Below are positions 48,426 through 57,385 of a stretch of DNA of 64,000 bases, one piece after another. Under the pieces are notes generated by a model. That model saw only the letters and a program-made list of their open reading frames with translations, made no database searches and had not been told where the DNA came from. The translations under genes and the position numbers were made by a program. Positions within the stretch are counted from its first letter, which is position 1. Every line of letters begins with the position of its first letter. This stretch comes from Sphingobacterium faecium (lineage in GTDB: Bacteria; Bacteroidota; Bacteroidia; Sphingobacteriales; Sphingobacteriaceae): assembly GCF_003054045.1 (NCBI RefSeq), contig NZ_QBKH01000001.1, positions 310,001-374,000 on the forward strand, read 5' to 3'.

Positions 48426-49790
48426 ATGAAAATCAAAAATATTTTACTCTATAGTTTGGTTATCTCAGGAGCATTACTTACTTCCTCCTGTAGAAAGTAT
48501 GTAGAGATCGACCAAAATGATAAACGTACCTTAAAAACCACAGACGATTACCGTTATTTGCTCAATAACAAAGGAAATTTTGAAAGTTCTTTTGTCCTGC
48601 CACTGATCACCAGTGACAACATTGCTGCAGATGTTGCTCTATCTGCTTCGCTTGCTTGGGGGGAGATCTATCAACGCGCTTATTTGTGGAATGATTACTT
48701 CTACATCGATAATCAGCAAGATATAGCTTGGAACAATTTATATAAACATATTTATATCGCCAATGAGATCTTGGCTGGTGTGATGGGTAGTCAAAATGGG
48801 AGTGATGCGCAGAAACTGAATATTGCCGCAGAAGCACGTGTACATCGTGCATTTGCCTATTTTTCTTTAGCGAATCAATATGCACCGATTTACGATCCGA
48901 CAAAAGCAAGTAGCCAGCAGGGCTTACCTTTGCTATTGACTCCGGATCTTTTTCAAAGCCTAAGCCGTGTGCCCTTATCACGCGTATATGAGCAAATTAT
49001 TGAAGATCTTAATGTGGCGATTGAAAACTTGCCTAATTTTCCAACCTTCAATTATCACCCCTCCAAGATTGCGGCTTATGCACTTTTAGCGCGGGTATAT
49101 TTGACTACACGAAATTTTGAAGAGAGTGGGAGGTATGCCGATTTGGCTATGGCGCTTGATCCAACTGTATATAATTTGGAGGAATTTACAGCAGCTACTT
49201 ATCCACGATTGATTGACGATAAGGAAGTGCTGCTTTCAAAACTGAGTGCAGGCTTTATTCGAGGTCCCCTCAATCCAGATCTTGTGGCGCTTTATGATCA
49301 GAACGATCTCCGCCTCAAAATGTTTGTCGGTACAGATCCAAATACCTATAAAGGTTACGTGTATATCAAACCGCAATCTAATGGCAATTTCAATTATAAT
49401 GCATACATAGGATTGAGTACACCTGAAATTTACCTCAATAGAGCAGAAGTGTATGCACGCCAGAATAATGTCTCTAAAACGTTGGAAATGTTGAATCTAT
49501 TGCGTAAAAAACGTTTCTCAACAAGTAAATATGTCGCATTAACAGCGGCAGATGTACAAGCAGATCTGCTGCAATATGTAATGGATGAGCGACGACGAGA
49601 ATTTGTAGGAACAGATTTACGTTGGTATGATATGAGGAGGTTGACTTTGGATGGCAATTATTTTAAACCGGTAACCAGGACACTCAATGGTAAGAGCTAT
49701 ACCTTACAGGCAAATAGTCCCCGTTTTGTATACCCCATTAATCAGGAGGTGCTCACGCTAAATCCTGAAATTGGTCAGAATCCTAGATAA
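48426..49790 (+). CDS. SusD-like outer-membrane lipoprotein (ECF-controlled locus)
   Basis: 454 aa, shorter than the two glycan-locus SusD proteins (521 and 528 aa). Lipobox TSSC (Cys22) is followed by RKYVEIDQ. RagB/SusD features: AEARVHRAFAYFSLANQYAPIYDP, STPEIYLNRAEVYARQN, and the C-terminal DERRREFVGTDLRWYDMRRL. Gap to the receptor is 12 bp. Confidence 0.94.
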   Translation: MKIKNILLYSLVISGALLTSSCRKYVEIDQNDKRTLKTTDDYRYLLNNKGNFESSFVLPLITSDNIAADVALSASLAWGEIYQRAYLWNDYFYIDNQQDIAWNNLYKHIYIANEILAGVMGSQNGSDAQKLNIAAEARVHRAFAYFSLANQYAPIYDPTKASSQQGLPLLLTPDLFQSLSRVPLSRVYEQIIEDLNVAIENLPNFPTFNYHPSKIAAYALLARVYLTTRNFEESGRYADLAMALDPTVYNLEEFTAATYPRLIDDKEVLLSKLSAGFIRGPLNPDLVALYDQNDLRLKMFVGTDPNTYKGYVYIKPQSNGNFNYNAYIGLSTPEIYLNRAEVYARQNNVSKTLEMLNLLRKKRFSTSKYVALTAADVQADLLQYVMDERRREFVGTDLRWYDMRRLTLDGNYFKPVTRTLNGKSYTLQANSPRFVYPINQEVLTLNPEIGQNPR

Positions 49791-49911
49791 TAACCATACT
49801 ATAGAACCATTATGAGAAAGCACGCACAGATAGGGATGATTAGTGCTCCTGATGGGTTTTCTTAGATAAAGTGGACCAAAGCAGTAGTAATGCCGAGAAA
49901 TAGTTAATTCA

Positions 49912-49967
49912 TGAATAAACAAACCGAGCTAGCGAGCTCACAAAGTAATAATAAACTGATGAAAAAG
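49912..49967 (+). promoter_or_regulatory. Hairpin leader repeat, copy 2 (before TlpA-like gene)
   Basis: Matches 36107-36162 at 47 of 56 positions and ends in the start of the next gene (ATG 49959). Hairpin GAGCT-agcg-AGCTC at 49926-49939. The frame is also open from ATG 49911, which would add 16 residues (MNKQTELASSQSNNKL) before the true signal peptide; that looks like read-through of the element. Confidence 0.6.
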
Positions 49968-51962
49968 CGAACGATTTTTTTACTGTTGTTTCTTATCCAG
50001 GCTGTGTTATATGCACAGCCAAGATATGATAGCCGTGTTTTTAAGCCTAAGAACCCAAAAACAAATGATCTTGTACAGCTGATGTACAACGCAAAAGATA
50101 AAGATTTAGAATTTAGTGATGAGGTAAATGCCAACCTGTTTATTTTTGACAATTTTAAATGGACCAAACTCATCCTGCCTCTGCAAAAAAACAGTGATGG
50201 ATTATGGACGGCAAATATACCCGTTAAGCCGAGTACTGCCTTTATCGGCGTGAAATTCTTTCAGGGAGATAGCCAGCAACCGGATGTTGTTGATAATAAT
50301 AATAACTTGGGTTATGCTATTGCGCTGATAAGTGCAAAAGGAAAACCTCAGGCAGGATCTTACCTGGCTGAAGCAGCATTTCAGTCACCTGGCATAACTG
50401 GTGGAGAAATGTTAAGTTATTATACCAATCAACCTGATTCTCTTGAACCTGCCTATTTAAAAATGTTGGGTGCTAAGGAGTCTGCTTTATTGGGAAAAAA
50501 TTACGTCAATTATTTTCAAGACTTTATGAATCTGCAGAAGCTGGGATTGGGGAATGAATTTCCTGCATATGCCAAAAAATTTGTGACAGATGCGCTTGCT
50601 AATAAAAGCTTGGATGACGAAACATTAGGTGTCTTTTATAATTATGCAAATTCCCGTATGAAAGATGTGGATCTGGCTAAATTCATAGAAAAACGGGTTT
50701 ATAGTGACTTTCCAAATGGTGCAACTGCCCGTTTTATTGCTTATAATAATACGATGGGGGTAAGTGCTGATCAGGCCAAGGCGATCAGTGCTTATGAAGA
50801 TTTTTTGAAACGTTTTCCGATAGAGCAATGGCGCAAAAAACCAAATAATCAGAATTTTATTTATTACGCGGTATATCGAGGCTTAGGATCCTCTTATTTC
50901 GATTCCAAGCAATTTGACAAGTTCATATCATTATACGAGGATCTTGATTTTCGTACTGGTAATGAATTAATGCGTTGGAATATCATGCGCGCTTATATGT
51001 TTAAAATGGTTAGTAAAGATACATTGTACACTATCTCAGAAGCGATTATGCCTAAATTGATTGCACAAAAAGGTGATCAATCCTATAAAGAAGATTTTGA
51101 TACCAAGGCACAGGCAGATGCTAATGTGGTAAAAAATCTAGATGATAGACTGTTTACACATATCTCACTATTAAACGATTTGAAAAAATATTCAGAGGCA
51201 CGCAAGTATTTCGTAGAACTTTCTGAAAATGGGAAATATAACAATGCCGAATTGAACGAGATCAATCTACAGGTGCTGGAAGGACTTAACGATGATAAAC
51301 AGATCTTACCACTTTTGGAAATGAGTGCCCGGTACAATGCCATGACACCGCGTATGTTTGATAAAATGAAATCTATTTATCTAAAAGGGCATAATAATGA
51401 TGACAAGGGGTACGAATCTTATTTGGCGAGTCTTAAATCGGATGAGGAAAAAGCGGAAATGAAAGCTTATGTGGAACATAACTGGGTCAATCATCCTATG
51501 CCAGATTTTCGTTTAGAAAGTGCAGAAGGATCATTCGTAACACCTGAAGACTGGAAGGGTAAAATTGTCGTCGTCGATTTTTGGGCTACGTGGTGCCGTC
51601 CGTGCATTATGGCGTTTCCGGGGATGCAGCTCTTGGTGGATAAATATGCCCACGACCAAACTGTAGCAATCTATATGTTGGGCACGATGCAGACAGGAGA
51701 CTATAAAAGCAAGTCGGTAAACTATGTTCGTGGGGAAGGATATCGCTTCCATCTATTACATGATTCGGTCAATCCAAAGACAAATGAGCAGGACTTGTTA
51801 TTTAAACAATTGGTGCCCCTGTTTGGTGATTCTTCTATTCCTCGTAAAATCGTGGTCAAAGATGGTCGTATACGGTACTGCTCGGGTGGATATTCTGGTA
51901 GTCCAAGTAAGTTAATGGATGAATTATCACTTGCCATAGAGGCCCTAAGGAATGAGAAATAA
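49959..51962 (+). CDS. Large exported protein with C-terminal TlpA-like thioredoxin domain
   Basis: 667 aa from ATG 49959, which gives a clean signal peptide (KKRTIFLLLFLIQAVLYAQ). Residues about 20-120 look like a beta-sandwich, and the middle (about 150-510) is helical with TPR-like spacing. The C-terminal 140 residues form a TlpA/AhpC-type thioredoxin with active site C546-R-P-C549 (FWATWCRPC). It should work as a periplasmic or outer-membrane-facing thiol oxidoreductase. Part of the receptor-SusD-thioredoxin-protease-thioredoxin series; the partner is unknown. Confidence 0.85.
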   Translation: MKKRTIFLLLFLIQAVLYAQPRYDSRVFKPKNPKTNDLVQLMYNAKDKDLEFSDEVNANLFIFDNFKWTKLILPLQKNSDGLWTANIPVKPSTAFIGVKFFQGDSQQPDVVDNNNNLGYAIALISAKGKPQAGSYLAEAAFQSPGITGGEMLSYYTNQPDSLEPAYLKMLGAKESALLGKNYVNYFQDFMNLQKLGLGNEFPAYAKKFVTDALANKSLDDETLGVFYNYANSRMKDVDLAKFIEKRVYSDFPNGATARFIAYNNTMGVSADQAKAISAYEDFLKRFPIEQWRKKPNNQNFIYYAVYRGLGSSYFDSKQFDKFISLYEDLDFRTGNELMRWNIMRAYMFKMVSKDTLYTISEAIMPKLIAQKGDQSYKEDFDTKAQADANVVKNLDDRLFTHISLLNDLKKYSEARKYFVELSENGKYNNAELNEINLQVLEGLNDDKQILPLLEMSARYNAMTPRMFDKMKSIYLKGHNNDDKGYESYLASLKSDEEKAEMKAYVEHNWVNHPMPDFRLESAEGSFVTPEDWKGKIVVVDFWATWCRPCIMAFPGMQLLVDKYAHDQTVAIYMLGTMQTGDYKSKSVNYVRGEGYRFHLLHDSVNPKTNEQDLLFKQLVPLFGDSSIPRKIVVKDGRIRYCSGGYSGSPSKLMDELSLAIEALRNEK

Positions 51963-51984
51963 ACAGTTTTATAAAAAATACCAT

Positions 51985-53607
51985 ATGAATAAGAAAGCAA
52001 CGGGCTTACTCCTGGGGATGGTAGGTCTAAGTCTGTCTTTACAGGCTCAGATGAATCCGAAGTATAAATTTGAGGAGGCATTGAAACTGATTCAACAAAA
52101 CTATGTCGATCAGGTCAATGAAGAGCATTTAGTAGATGCTGCCATAAAAGCGATGATTGCCGATTTAGATCCACATTCCCGATACACCAGTAGAGAAGAG
52201 GCTGAGGCTATGCGAGAAGCAATGAGTGGGAGTTTTGCAGGTATCGGTATTCAGTTTTTAAAAAATAATGACCAGACGTTTATTACGATCGTGAATCCTG
52301 ATGGTCCAGCAATGCGTGCTGGGATTCAGGTGGGCGACCAGATCATCCGTATTGATGGTGAATTGATCGCAGATAAGAAATGGGGGAATAAGGAAATTAT
52401 GGAGAAACTCCGTGGTGAAAAAGGTATTCCTGTCGCATTAGAAATTTTATCTTCTGGTCATTCGGAGCCCAAAAAGATCAGTATCGTCAGAGAAAATATT
52501 TTGGAAAAGTCAGTACGCGAAAGCTATATGGTTGACAGTCAGATCGGATATATAGCACTCACTATTTTCAACCGTACGACACGCCAAGAGATCGATGAAG
52601 CTTTGACAAAACTGAAAGAACAGGGCATGAAGAAGCTGATCTTGGATCTACAAAGTAATGGTGGGGGATATGTCGAATCCGCTATTGGTGTTGTAGACGA
52701 ATTTGTGCCAAAAGAGAAAATTGTCTTCTACTCGGTACCTAATGAAGGGGGAAAAGATTATTATTTTACGGGCGGATTCGGTCAGTTTTATGAAGGCGAA
52801 TTGGTGGTCTTGATCGACGAATCAACAGCATCTTCCAGTGAGATCGTTACAGGTGCATTGCAGGATTGGGATCGTGCGGTGATTATCGGAAGACGTAGTT
52901 TTGGAAAGGGCTTGATGCAAAAACCTGTTCCTTTATCCGATGGTTCTGAGATGCAATTGACTGGAGCTCGATATTACACACCTTCAGGTCGTTCAATCCA
53001 AAAACCATACACAAAAGGTAAGGATGATTATTTCCAAGATTTCAACCGCCGTATGGAGTCTAAAGAGTTATTGGAAGAAGGACATGTTCAATTTCCAGAC
53101 TCTTTAAAATATACGACACTTCATAATAAAAGAATTGTTTATGGCGGAGGTGGCATTATGCCCGATCGCTTTGTAGCTATCGATACCAATGAATATAGCA
53201 CCTGGATGGCACAACTCATGAACAGTGGCTTGGTCGCTAAAGGAGGATTTGAATTTGCTCAACAAAATCGCCAAGCTTTGTTAAAAGCTTATCCCGATTT
53301 TACCACGTTTAATAAAGGGTTCAAAGTACCAAAACCGGTTCATGTACAATTGCTGGATGCCGCCCATAAACTTTCCATTTTAATACCAGAACAAAAGTTT
53401 ACAACTGCTCATGATGCGATTGATATTGAATTTAAGGCTCAGGTAGGATCGTTACTTTATACAGGAGGTGACTATAGGACACGCGTGCGAAATGAGGCTA
53501 ACCAAAGTTTTAAACAAGCGCTACTGGTATTGCGTGATGAACAACTTTACAAAAAGTTATTAAATACAGGAACAGTAGGAGAGAAAACAAAACAAAAAAC
53601 AAAATAA
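51985..53607 (+). CDS. S41-family C-terminal processing peptidase (CtpA/Prc-like)
   Basis: 540 aa from ATG 51985, which gives a signal peptide (KKATGLLLGMVGLSLSLQAQ); ATG 51952 is in frame but adds 11 residues before it and overlaps the previous gene. Domain order: helical N part with DPHSRYTSREEAEAM, PDZ domain (about 75-160, GIGIQFLKNNDQTFITIVNPDGPAMRAGIQVGD), then S41 core with LILDLQSNGGGY and the Ser/Lys dyad: S283 in DESTASSSEI and K308 in SFGKG, with Q312 four residues on. It cleaves unfolded or C-terminally exposed proteins in the periplasm. Placed between two thioredoxin-like proteins. Confidence 0.94.
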   Translation: MNKKATGLLLGMVGLSLSLQAQMNPKYKFEEALKLIQQNYVDQVNEEHLVDAAIKAMIADLDPHSRYTSREEAEAMREAMSGSFAGIGIQFLKNNDQTFITIVNPDGPAMRAGIQVGDQIIRIDGELIADKKWGNKEIMEKLRGEKGIPVALEILSSGHSEPKKISIVRENILEKSVRESYMVDSQIGYIALTIFNRTTRQEIDEALTKLKEQGMKKLILDLQSNGGGYVESAIGVVDEFVPKEKIVFYSVPNEGGKDYYFTGGFGQFYEGELVVLIDESTASSSEIVTGALQDWDRAVIIGRRSFGKGLMQKPVPLSDGSEMQLTGARYYTPSGRSIQKPYTKGKDDYFQDFNRRMESKELLEEGHVQFPDSLKYTTLHNKRIVYGGGGIMPDRFVAIDTNEYSTWMAQLMNSGLVAKGGFEFAQQNRQALLKAYPDFTTFNKGFKVPKPVHVQLLDAAHKLSILIPEQKFTTAHDAIDIEFKAQVGSLLYTGGDYRTRVRNEANQSFKQALLVLRDEQLYKKLLNTGTVGEKTKQKTK

Positions 53608-53609
53608 GG

Positions 53610-54752
53610 ATGAAAAATATGAAATGGGCTTTAATGCTAGCTGTAGCTTTACCAGCTTTTGGATTTGCACAGCAAAATTACACGTTACAAGGGACAGTTG
53701 GTAAATTGAATAAACCAGCAAAAGCATATTTACGTTTAAATTACGACGGTAAGGAACGTATTGATTCTGTTGAGATGAAAAATGGCATGTTTGAATTTAA
53801 AGGTAGCATTCCTTCACCTATGGAAGCGCATTTGCGTATTATCCACGACAATACACCTATTGATCCTGCAAAACCACAAAAACAGGACATCTTTGGTTTT
53901 TTGATTGAAGGGACAACTATTAAATTTGTATCGGCCGACTCCATAAAAAACGCAAAGATTTCGGGATCTCCGCTTAACATTGAGAATGATAAAGTGACGG
54001 CACTATTGAAACCGATCTACGATCAATATGAGGTGTTGAACACGGAGTATAAATCTAAATCTTTGGCCGATCAACAGGATCCAATATTTATCAAGTCTTT
54101 AGAGGATCGTGCTCAAAAAATTCAGCAAGCTACTATTGATGCAAAAATGGATTATGTCGCGAAAAACCCCAAAAGTTATATGTCGCTAATGGCTTTTAAT
54201 TCAACTTTACCTCCTGATTTTAATGCTGTTAAAGCTGAAGAAGTATTTTTAAAACTGGATCCAAGTCTACAAAATTCCATTCTTGGTCAAGATTTAGCCA
54301 AGCGGATTGCTTTGGTGAAGAAAACAAGTGAGGGGGTGGAAGCACAAGATTTTACACAACCTGATACAGATGGGAAACCGGTGAAATTGTCCGATTACCG
54401 TGGTAAATATGTATTGATCGATTTTTGGGCATCATGGTGTGCCCCTTGCCGCCGTGAGAATCCGAATCTGGTCAAGTCCTATGCTAAATACCAAAAAGAT
54501 GGTTTTGAAATCTTAGGTGTATCTATGGATAAAGCTGCAGACAAAGCAAAATGGTTAAAGGCTATTCAAGATGATGGCTTGACATGGAAGCAAGTTGGTG
54601 ACCTTAAAGGTTGGGAAAACGAAGCTGGTGTCATGTACGATGTGAAAGCAATTCCGATGAACTTTTTAGTGGATCCGAATGGAAAGATCATTGCAAAAGA
54701 GTTGCGTGGTAGCAAATTGGATGAAAAACTTGCTGAAATATTTGGAAAGTAA
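53610..54752 (+). CDS. TlpA-family thiol:disulfide oxidoreductase with DUF4369
   Basis: 380 aa. A signal peptide (about 1-20, AFGFAQ) is followed by DUF4369 (about 22-120), a helical linker, and an AhpC/TSA-TlpA thioredoxin domain (about 240-380) with C277-A-P-C280 (FWASWCAPC) and the cis-Pro loop AIPMNFLVDP. It starts 2 bp after the protease stop, so the two are tightly coupled. It probably reduces or isomerises disulfides of exported proteins in the periplasm. A terminator follows. Confidence 0.93.
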   Translation: MKNMKWALMLAVALPAFGFAQQNYTLQGTVGKLNKPAKAYLRLNYDGKERIDSVEMKNGMFEFKGSIPSPMEAHLRIIHDNTPIDPAKPQKQDIFGFLIEGTTIKFVSADSIKNAKISGSPLNIENDKVTALLKPIYDQYEVLNTEYKSKSLADQQDPIFIKSLEDRAQKIQQATIDAKMDYVAKNPKSYMSLMAFNSTLPPDFNAVKAEEVFLKLDPSLQNSILGQDLAKRIALVKKTSEGVEAQDFTQPDTDGKPVKLSDYRGKYVLIDFWASWCAPCRRENPNLVKSYAKYQKDGFEILGVSMDKAADKAKWLKAIQDDGLTWKQVGDLKGWENEAGVMYDVKAIPMNFLVDPNGKIIAKELRGSKLDEKLAEIFGK

Positions 54753-54787
54753 TCTAGTAACCTTTATAAATATTTAGTTATAAAGGA

Positions 54788-54820
54788 AAGAGCCGCCTCT
54801 CCAAGCGGCTCTTCTTTTTT
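54788..54820 (+). terminator. Rho-independent terminator of the receptor/protease operon
   Basis: AAGAGCCGC (54788-54796) pairs with GCGGCTCTT (54805-54813) around an 8-nt loop and is followed by CTTTTTT. Confidence 0.9.
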
Positions 54821-54851
54821 GATATTAAATAATCATTTTATTCGATTTGAT

Positions 54852-56138
54852 ATGGGAAAAAAAATAGTCGAGGTCTTGATTTTATACGTCGCTCTGATCG
54901 GATTTTGTCATGCGCAAGAGCAGGTGATACATGCGAATATCCAAAAAATCATTATTTTACTAAATACTAAAAATAGCAGTGGCCTATTGGAAATGATGGC
55001 AGACTCTTGTCAAATAGGTAATTTGCCTGCAACAATTGATAAGCAAAAAGTTCTTCCAGATATTCTTGCTAATTTTCAAGGCATTGATTCCTATGATTGG
55101 ATTACAGACCACAGGAAGTCAACTGGAGATCACTTTGTTTCGTTACTGGTGAACTATAAAAATGGGGGGCGCGGTAAGCCTACATTTACATTTAACAAAG
55201 ATGGTAAACTCATCGAATTGGGTATTATTAAGGTTAAATTAACTGCCAATCCGGCACAAGCACTTGCCGCAGCATTGTCCAATACCATTATCCCTGATAC
55301 GATGCGTGTCAAGTTTAAATTGGTCAATGACTTAATCTATGTTCCAGCTAAATTAAACGGTATGGATGGATTTTTTATGTTCGATTCTGGTGCACCTACC
55401 ATTATGCTTAGAAAGAAATATGTGCCGGATCATGCGATCAATAAAGATGTCACTCTGGATTTTACGGGTATGGGGGGCAACATGTCGGACGTGAATTGGT
55501 CTGTTGGGAATCACTTGATCTGGGGCGATATGATCATCAAATCTCTGGATGCAGCAGCGGTGTCACTGGATGAGATGGATCAGGAAGAATTAATGGTTGG
55601 ACCGCTTTTCGGTTTAATGGGCTTCGGTATTTTTAGCGGTTTTCAATTATCTATAGATTATGATCAGCAAGAACTCCTTTTTGAGCGTGTGGATCGAGGG
55701 GGGCATTTAACCGGCATATCTTTTAAGCATGGCGAGCCCCTTGCTACTATTCCTATCACAATGAGAAGGCATATCCCTATAATTGATATCCATATTGACG
55801 GGAAACCTTATCCGATGGGTATAGATTGTGGTGCAAATACTAATTTACTCAAGCAAGAAGTTGTACATGACCTCAAGACTCATCTTAGATTTGAAGGAAA
55901 AACGACGAGCCTATTGGGTGTTGGTAATAGGAAAGTGATCAGTGAAGTGGCACATCTGGAGGAAGCGCAGGTAGGACCACTGACCTTAGTGCCTATGTCA
56001 ACCGTCATTACAGATCAAGCCATTGGTGCAGGCAAAGGGGACCAGCAATTACCAATGGTGGGACTACTTGGTACACCATTTTTAAAGCAATTTAAGGTCG
56101 TGTTTAATTTTCAAATTGGACATCTTTATCTGTATTAA
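54852..56138 (+). CDS. Exported retropepsin-like aspartyl protease, two-motif
   Basis: 428 aa from ATG 54852 (MGKKIVEV, signal peptide ending CHAQ); an upstream in-frame ATG at 54819 lies inside the terminator tail. Residues about 25-125 resemble a small NTF2/SnoaL-like fold. Two aspartyl protease lobes follow: D178 in FMFDSGAPTIML and D325 in MGIDCGANTNLL. The second motif has Cys in place of Ser/Thr (DCG). Having both motifs on one chain suggests a pepsin-like pseudo-dimer. Its own promoter is likely, since a terminator separates it from the operon, but its place suggests a shared protein-degrading role. Confidence 0.85.
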   Translation: MGKKIVEVLILYVALIGFCHAQEQVIHANIQKIIILLNTKNSSGLLEMMADSCQIGNLPATIDKQKVLPDILANFQGIDSYDWITDHRKSTGDHFVSLLVNYKNGGRGKPTFTFNKDGKLIELGIIKVKLTANPAQALAAALSNTIIPDTMRVKFKLVNDLIYVPAKLNGMDGFFMFDSGAPTIMLRKKYVPDHAINKDVTLDFTGMGGNMSDVNWSVGNHLIWGDMIIKSLDAAAVSLDEMDQEELMVGPLFGLMGFGIFSGFQLSIDYDQQELLFERVDRGGHLTGISFKHGEPLATIPITMRRHIPIIDIHIDGKPYPMGIDCGANTNLLKQEVVHDLKTHLRFEGKTTSLLGVGNRKVISEVAHLEEAQVGPLTLVPMSTVITDQAIGAGKGDQQLPMVGLLGTPFLKQFKVVFNFQIGHLYLY

Positions 56139-56266
56139 ATCAGGTTCATATCCCTTTTTTGGTTAGCATAGAATAGTATGTTCTCCATCACTGATCATCA
56201 TGGAATATTCCTATTCTTTTTGCATTAAAACTGGTCATTACTAGAGGCAGTTCTCTATGACTATAA

Positions 56267-56302
56267 ACAAGAAAAGCTAATCGCAAGATTAGCTTTTCTT
56301 GT
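56267..56302. terminator. Bidirectional Rho-independent terminator
   Basis: ACAAGAAAAGCTAATC (56267-56282) pairs perfectly with GATTAGCTTTTCTTGT (56287-56302) around a GCAA tetraloop, between the aspartyl protease and the convergent AraC gene. Confidence 0.92.
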
Positions 56303-56419
56303 GTAATTATAGTTGTGCACGAAACGCAGGTTTTCTGGAAGATTTGAAGCTTTTAAGTGATATCATGGCTTGTTAACATGAGGTTATTCTAATGATCTGT
56401 TTCTAGTAGGTATGGATAA

Positions 56420-57316
56420 TCAATGGAATGCCTGCCGAAATTCAAGAGGTGACAAACTGGTTTTCTTCTTAAATAGCGTACTGAATGATTGTGCGTGTTC
56501 AAAGCCTAATGTATAAGCAATTTCGCTTACCGACAAATTTGTAGTCGAGAGTTTTTCCTTCGCTTTTTCAATCAATCTCTGATGGATATGCTGTTGTGTA
56601 TTTTGCCCTGTATGCATGCGCAGAAGATCGCTCAGATAGTTTGGAGAAAGATTCATAAGTTCGGCCATGTGCTGTACCGTTAGTAGTTCCGGTTGAGTGG
56701 TCGTACCGCTGTCAAAATATCCATCAATAAGGCGTTCAAATTTGGCAAGCAGTTGATGATTGTGGTTTTTTCGGGTGATAAACTGTCGTTCGTAAAATCG
56801 ATTGGAATAATGGAGTAACAATTCAATTTGTGATAGGATAATTTCTTGAGTATATTTATCAATATGCAGGCATTCCTTATCGATCTTGTTTAATATTGTA
56901 ATGAGATCATCTTCTTCTTCAGCAGAAAGATGTAGCGCCTCATTGACAGCGTAAGAGAAGAAGTTGTAGCCGTTGATGTTACTTGCTAAGGGGTGGGCCA
57001 GCAAAAAGTCAGGATGGAAAATAAGCAGGTAACCTGATCCGCATTCGACATTGTTTAGATCCAGATATTGAACTTGATTGGGAGCAGTAAAGCTCAGAAC
57101 ACCTTTATTGTAATCATAATGTTGCTGTCCATATCGTATTTTACCCTTGGCTTCCCTTTTGAGGGCAACACAATAAAATCTATTCACAAAACCCTTCCAT
57201 ACATCATCTTGCAGGAAAATAGTTTCGGCGAGGTTAATCACACTGACCAATGGATGGGGCGGCTCTGGCAAAGAGAGTAACCGGTGAAATTCTGAGACGG
57301 AAATGATGGCATTCAT
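56420..57316 (-). CDS. AraC-family transcriptional regulator
   Basis: 298 aa. An N-terminal cupin-like domain (about 20-130, GKIRYGQQHYDYNKGVLSFTAPNQ; GYLLIFHPDFL) is followed by the AraC double HTH at the C terminus (about 215-298: TVQHMAELMNLSPNYLSDLLR and NLSVSEIAYTLGFEHAQSFSTLFKKK). It is transcribed in the same direction as the upstream aldo/keto reductase, 69 bp away, and probably controls it. This pairing is common in Bacteroidota. Confidence 0.93.
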   Translation of the reverse strand: MNAIISVSEFHRLLSLPEPPHPLVSVINLAETIFLQDDVWKGFVNRFYCVALKREAKGKIRYGQQHYDYNKGVLSFTAPNQVQYLDLNNVECGSGYLLIFHPDFLLAHPLASNINGYNFFSYAVNEALHLSAEEEDDLITILNKIDKECLHIDKYTQEIILSQIELLLHYSNRFYERQFITRKNHNHQLLAKFERLIDGYFDSGTTTQPELLTVQHMAELMNLSPNYLSDLLRMHTGQNTQQHIHQRLIEKAKEKLSTTNLSVSEIAYTLGFEHAQSFSTLFKKKTSLSPLEFRQAFH

Positions 57317-57350
57317 AATGCTAATTTAAACATTTTAATGGTTAGAGTAG

Positions 57351-57375
57351 CGGTTGCACGCTTAATATGCAACCG
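57351..57375 (-). terminator. Inverted repeat between aldo/keto reductase and AraC genes
   Basis: CGGTTGCA (57351-57358) and TGCAACCG (57368-57375) form a perfect 8-bp stem with a 9-nt loop just after the reductase stop. The T-tract is weak, so it may be an operator instead. Confidence 0.4.
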
Positions 57376-57385
57376 TATCAACATG

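Noticed and set aside
51952..51984. Upstream start for the S41 protease
   Set aside because: It would put 11 charged residues before a clean signal peptide and overlap the previous gene; ATG 51985 fits better.
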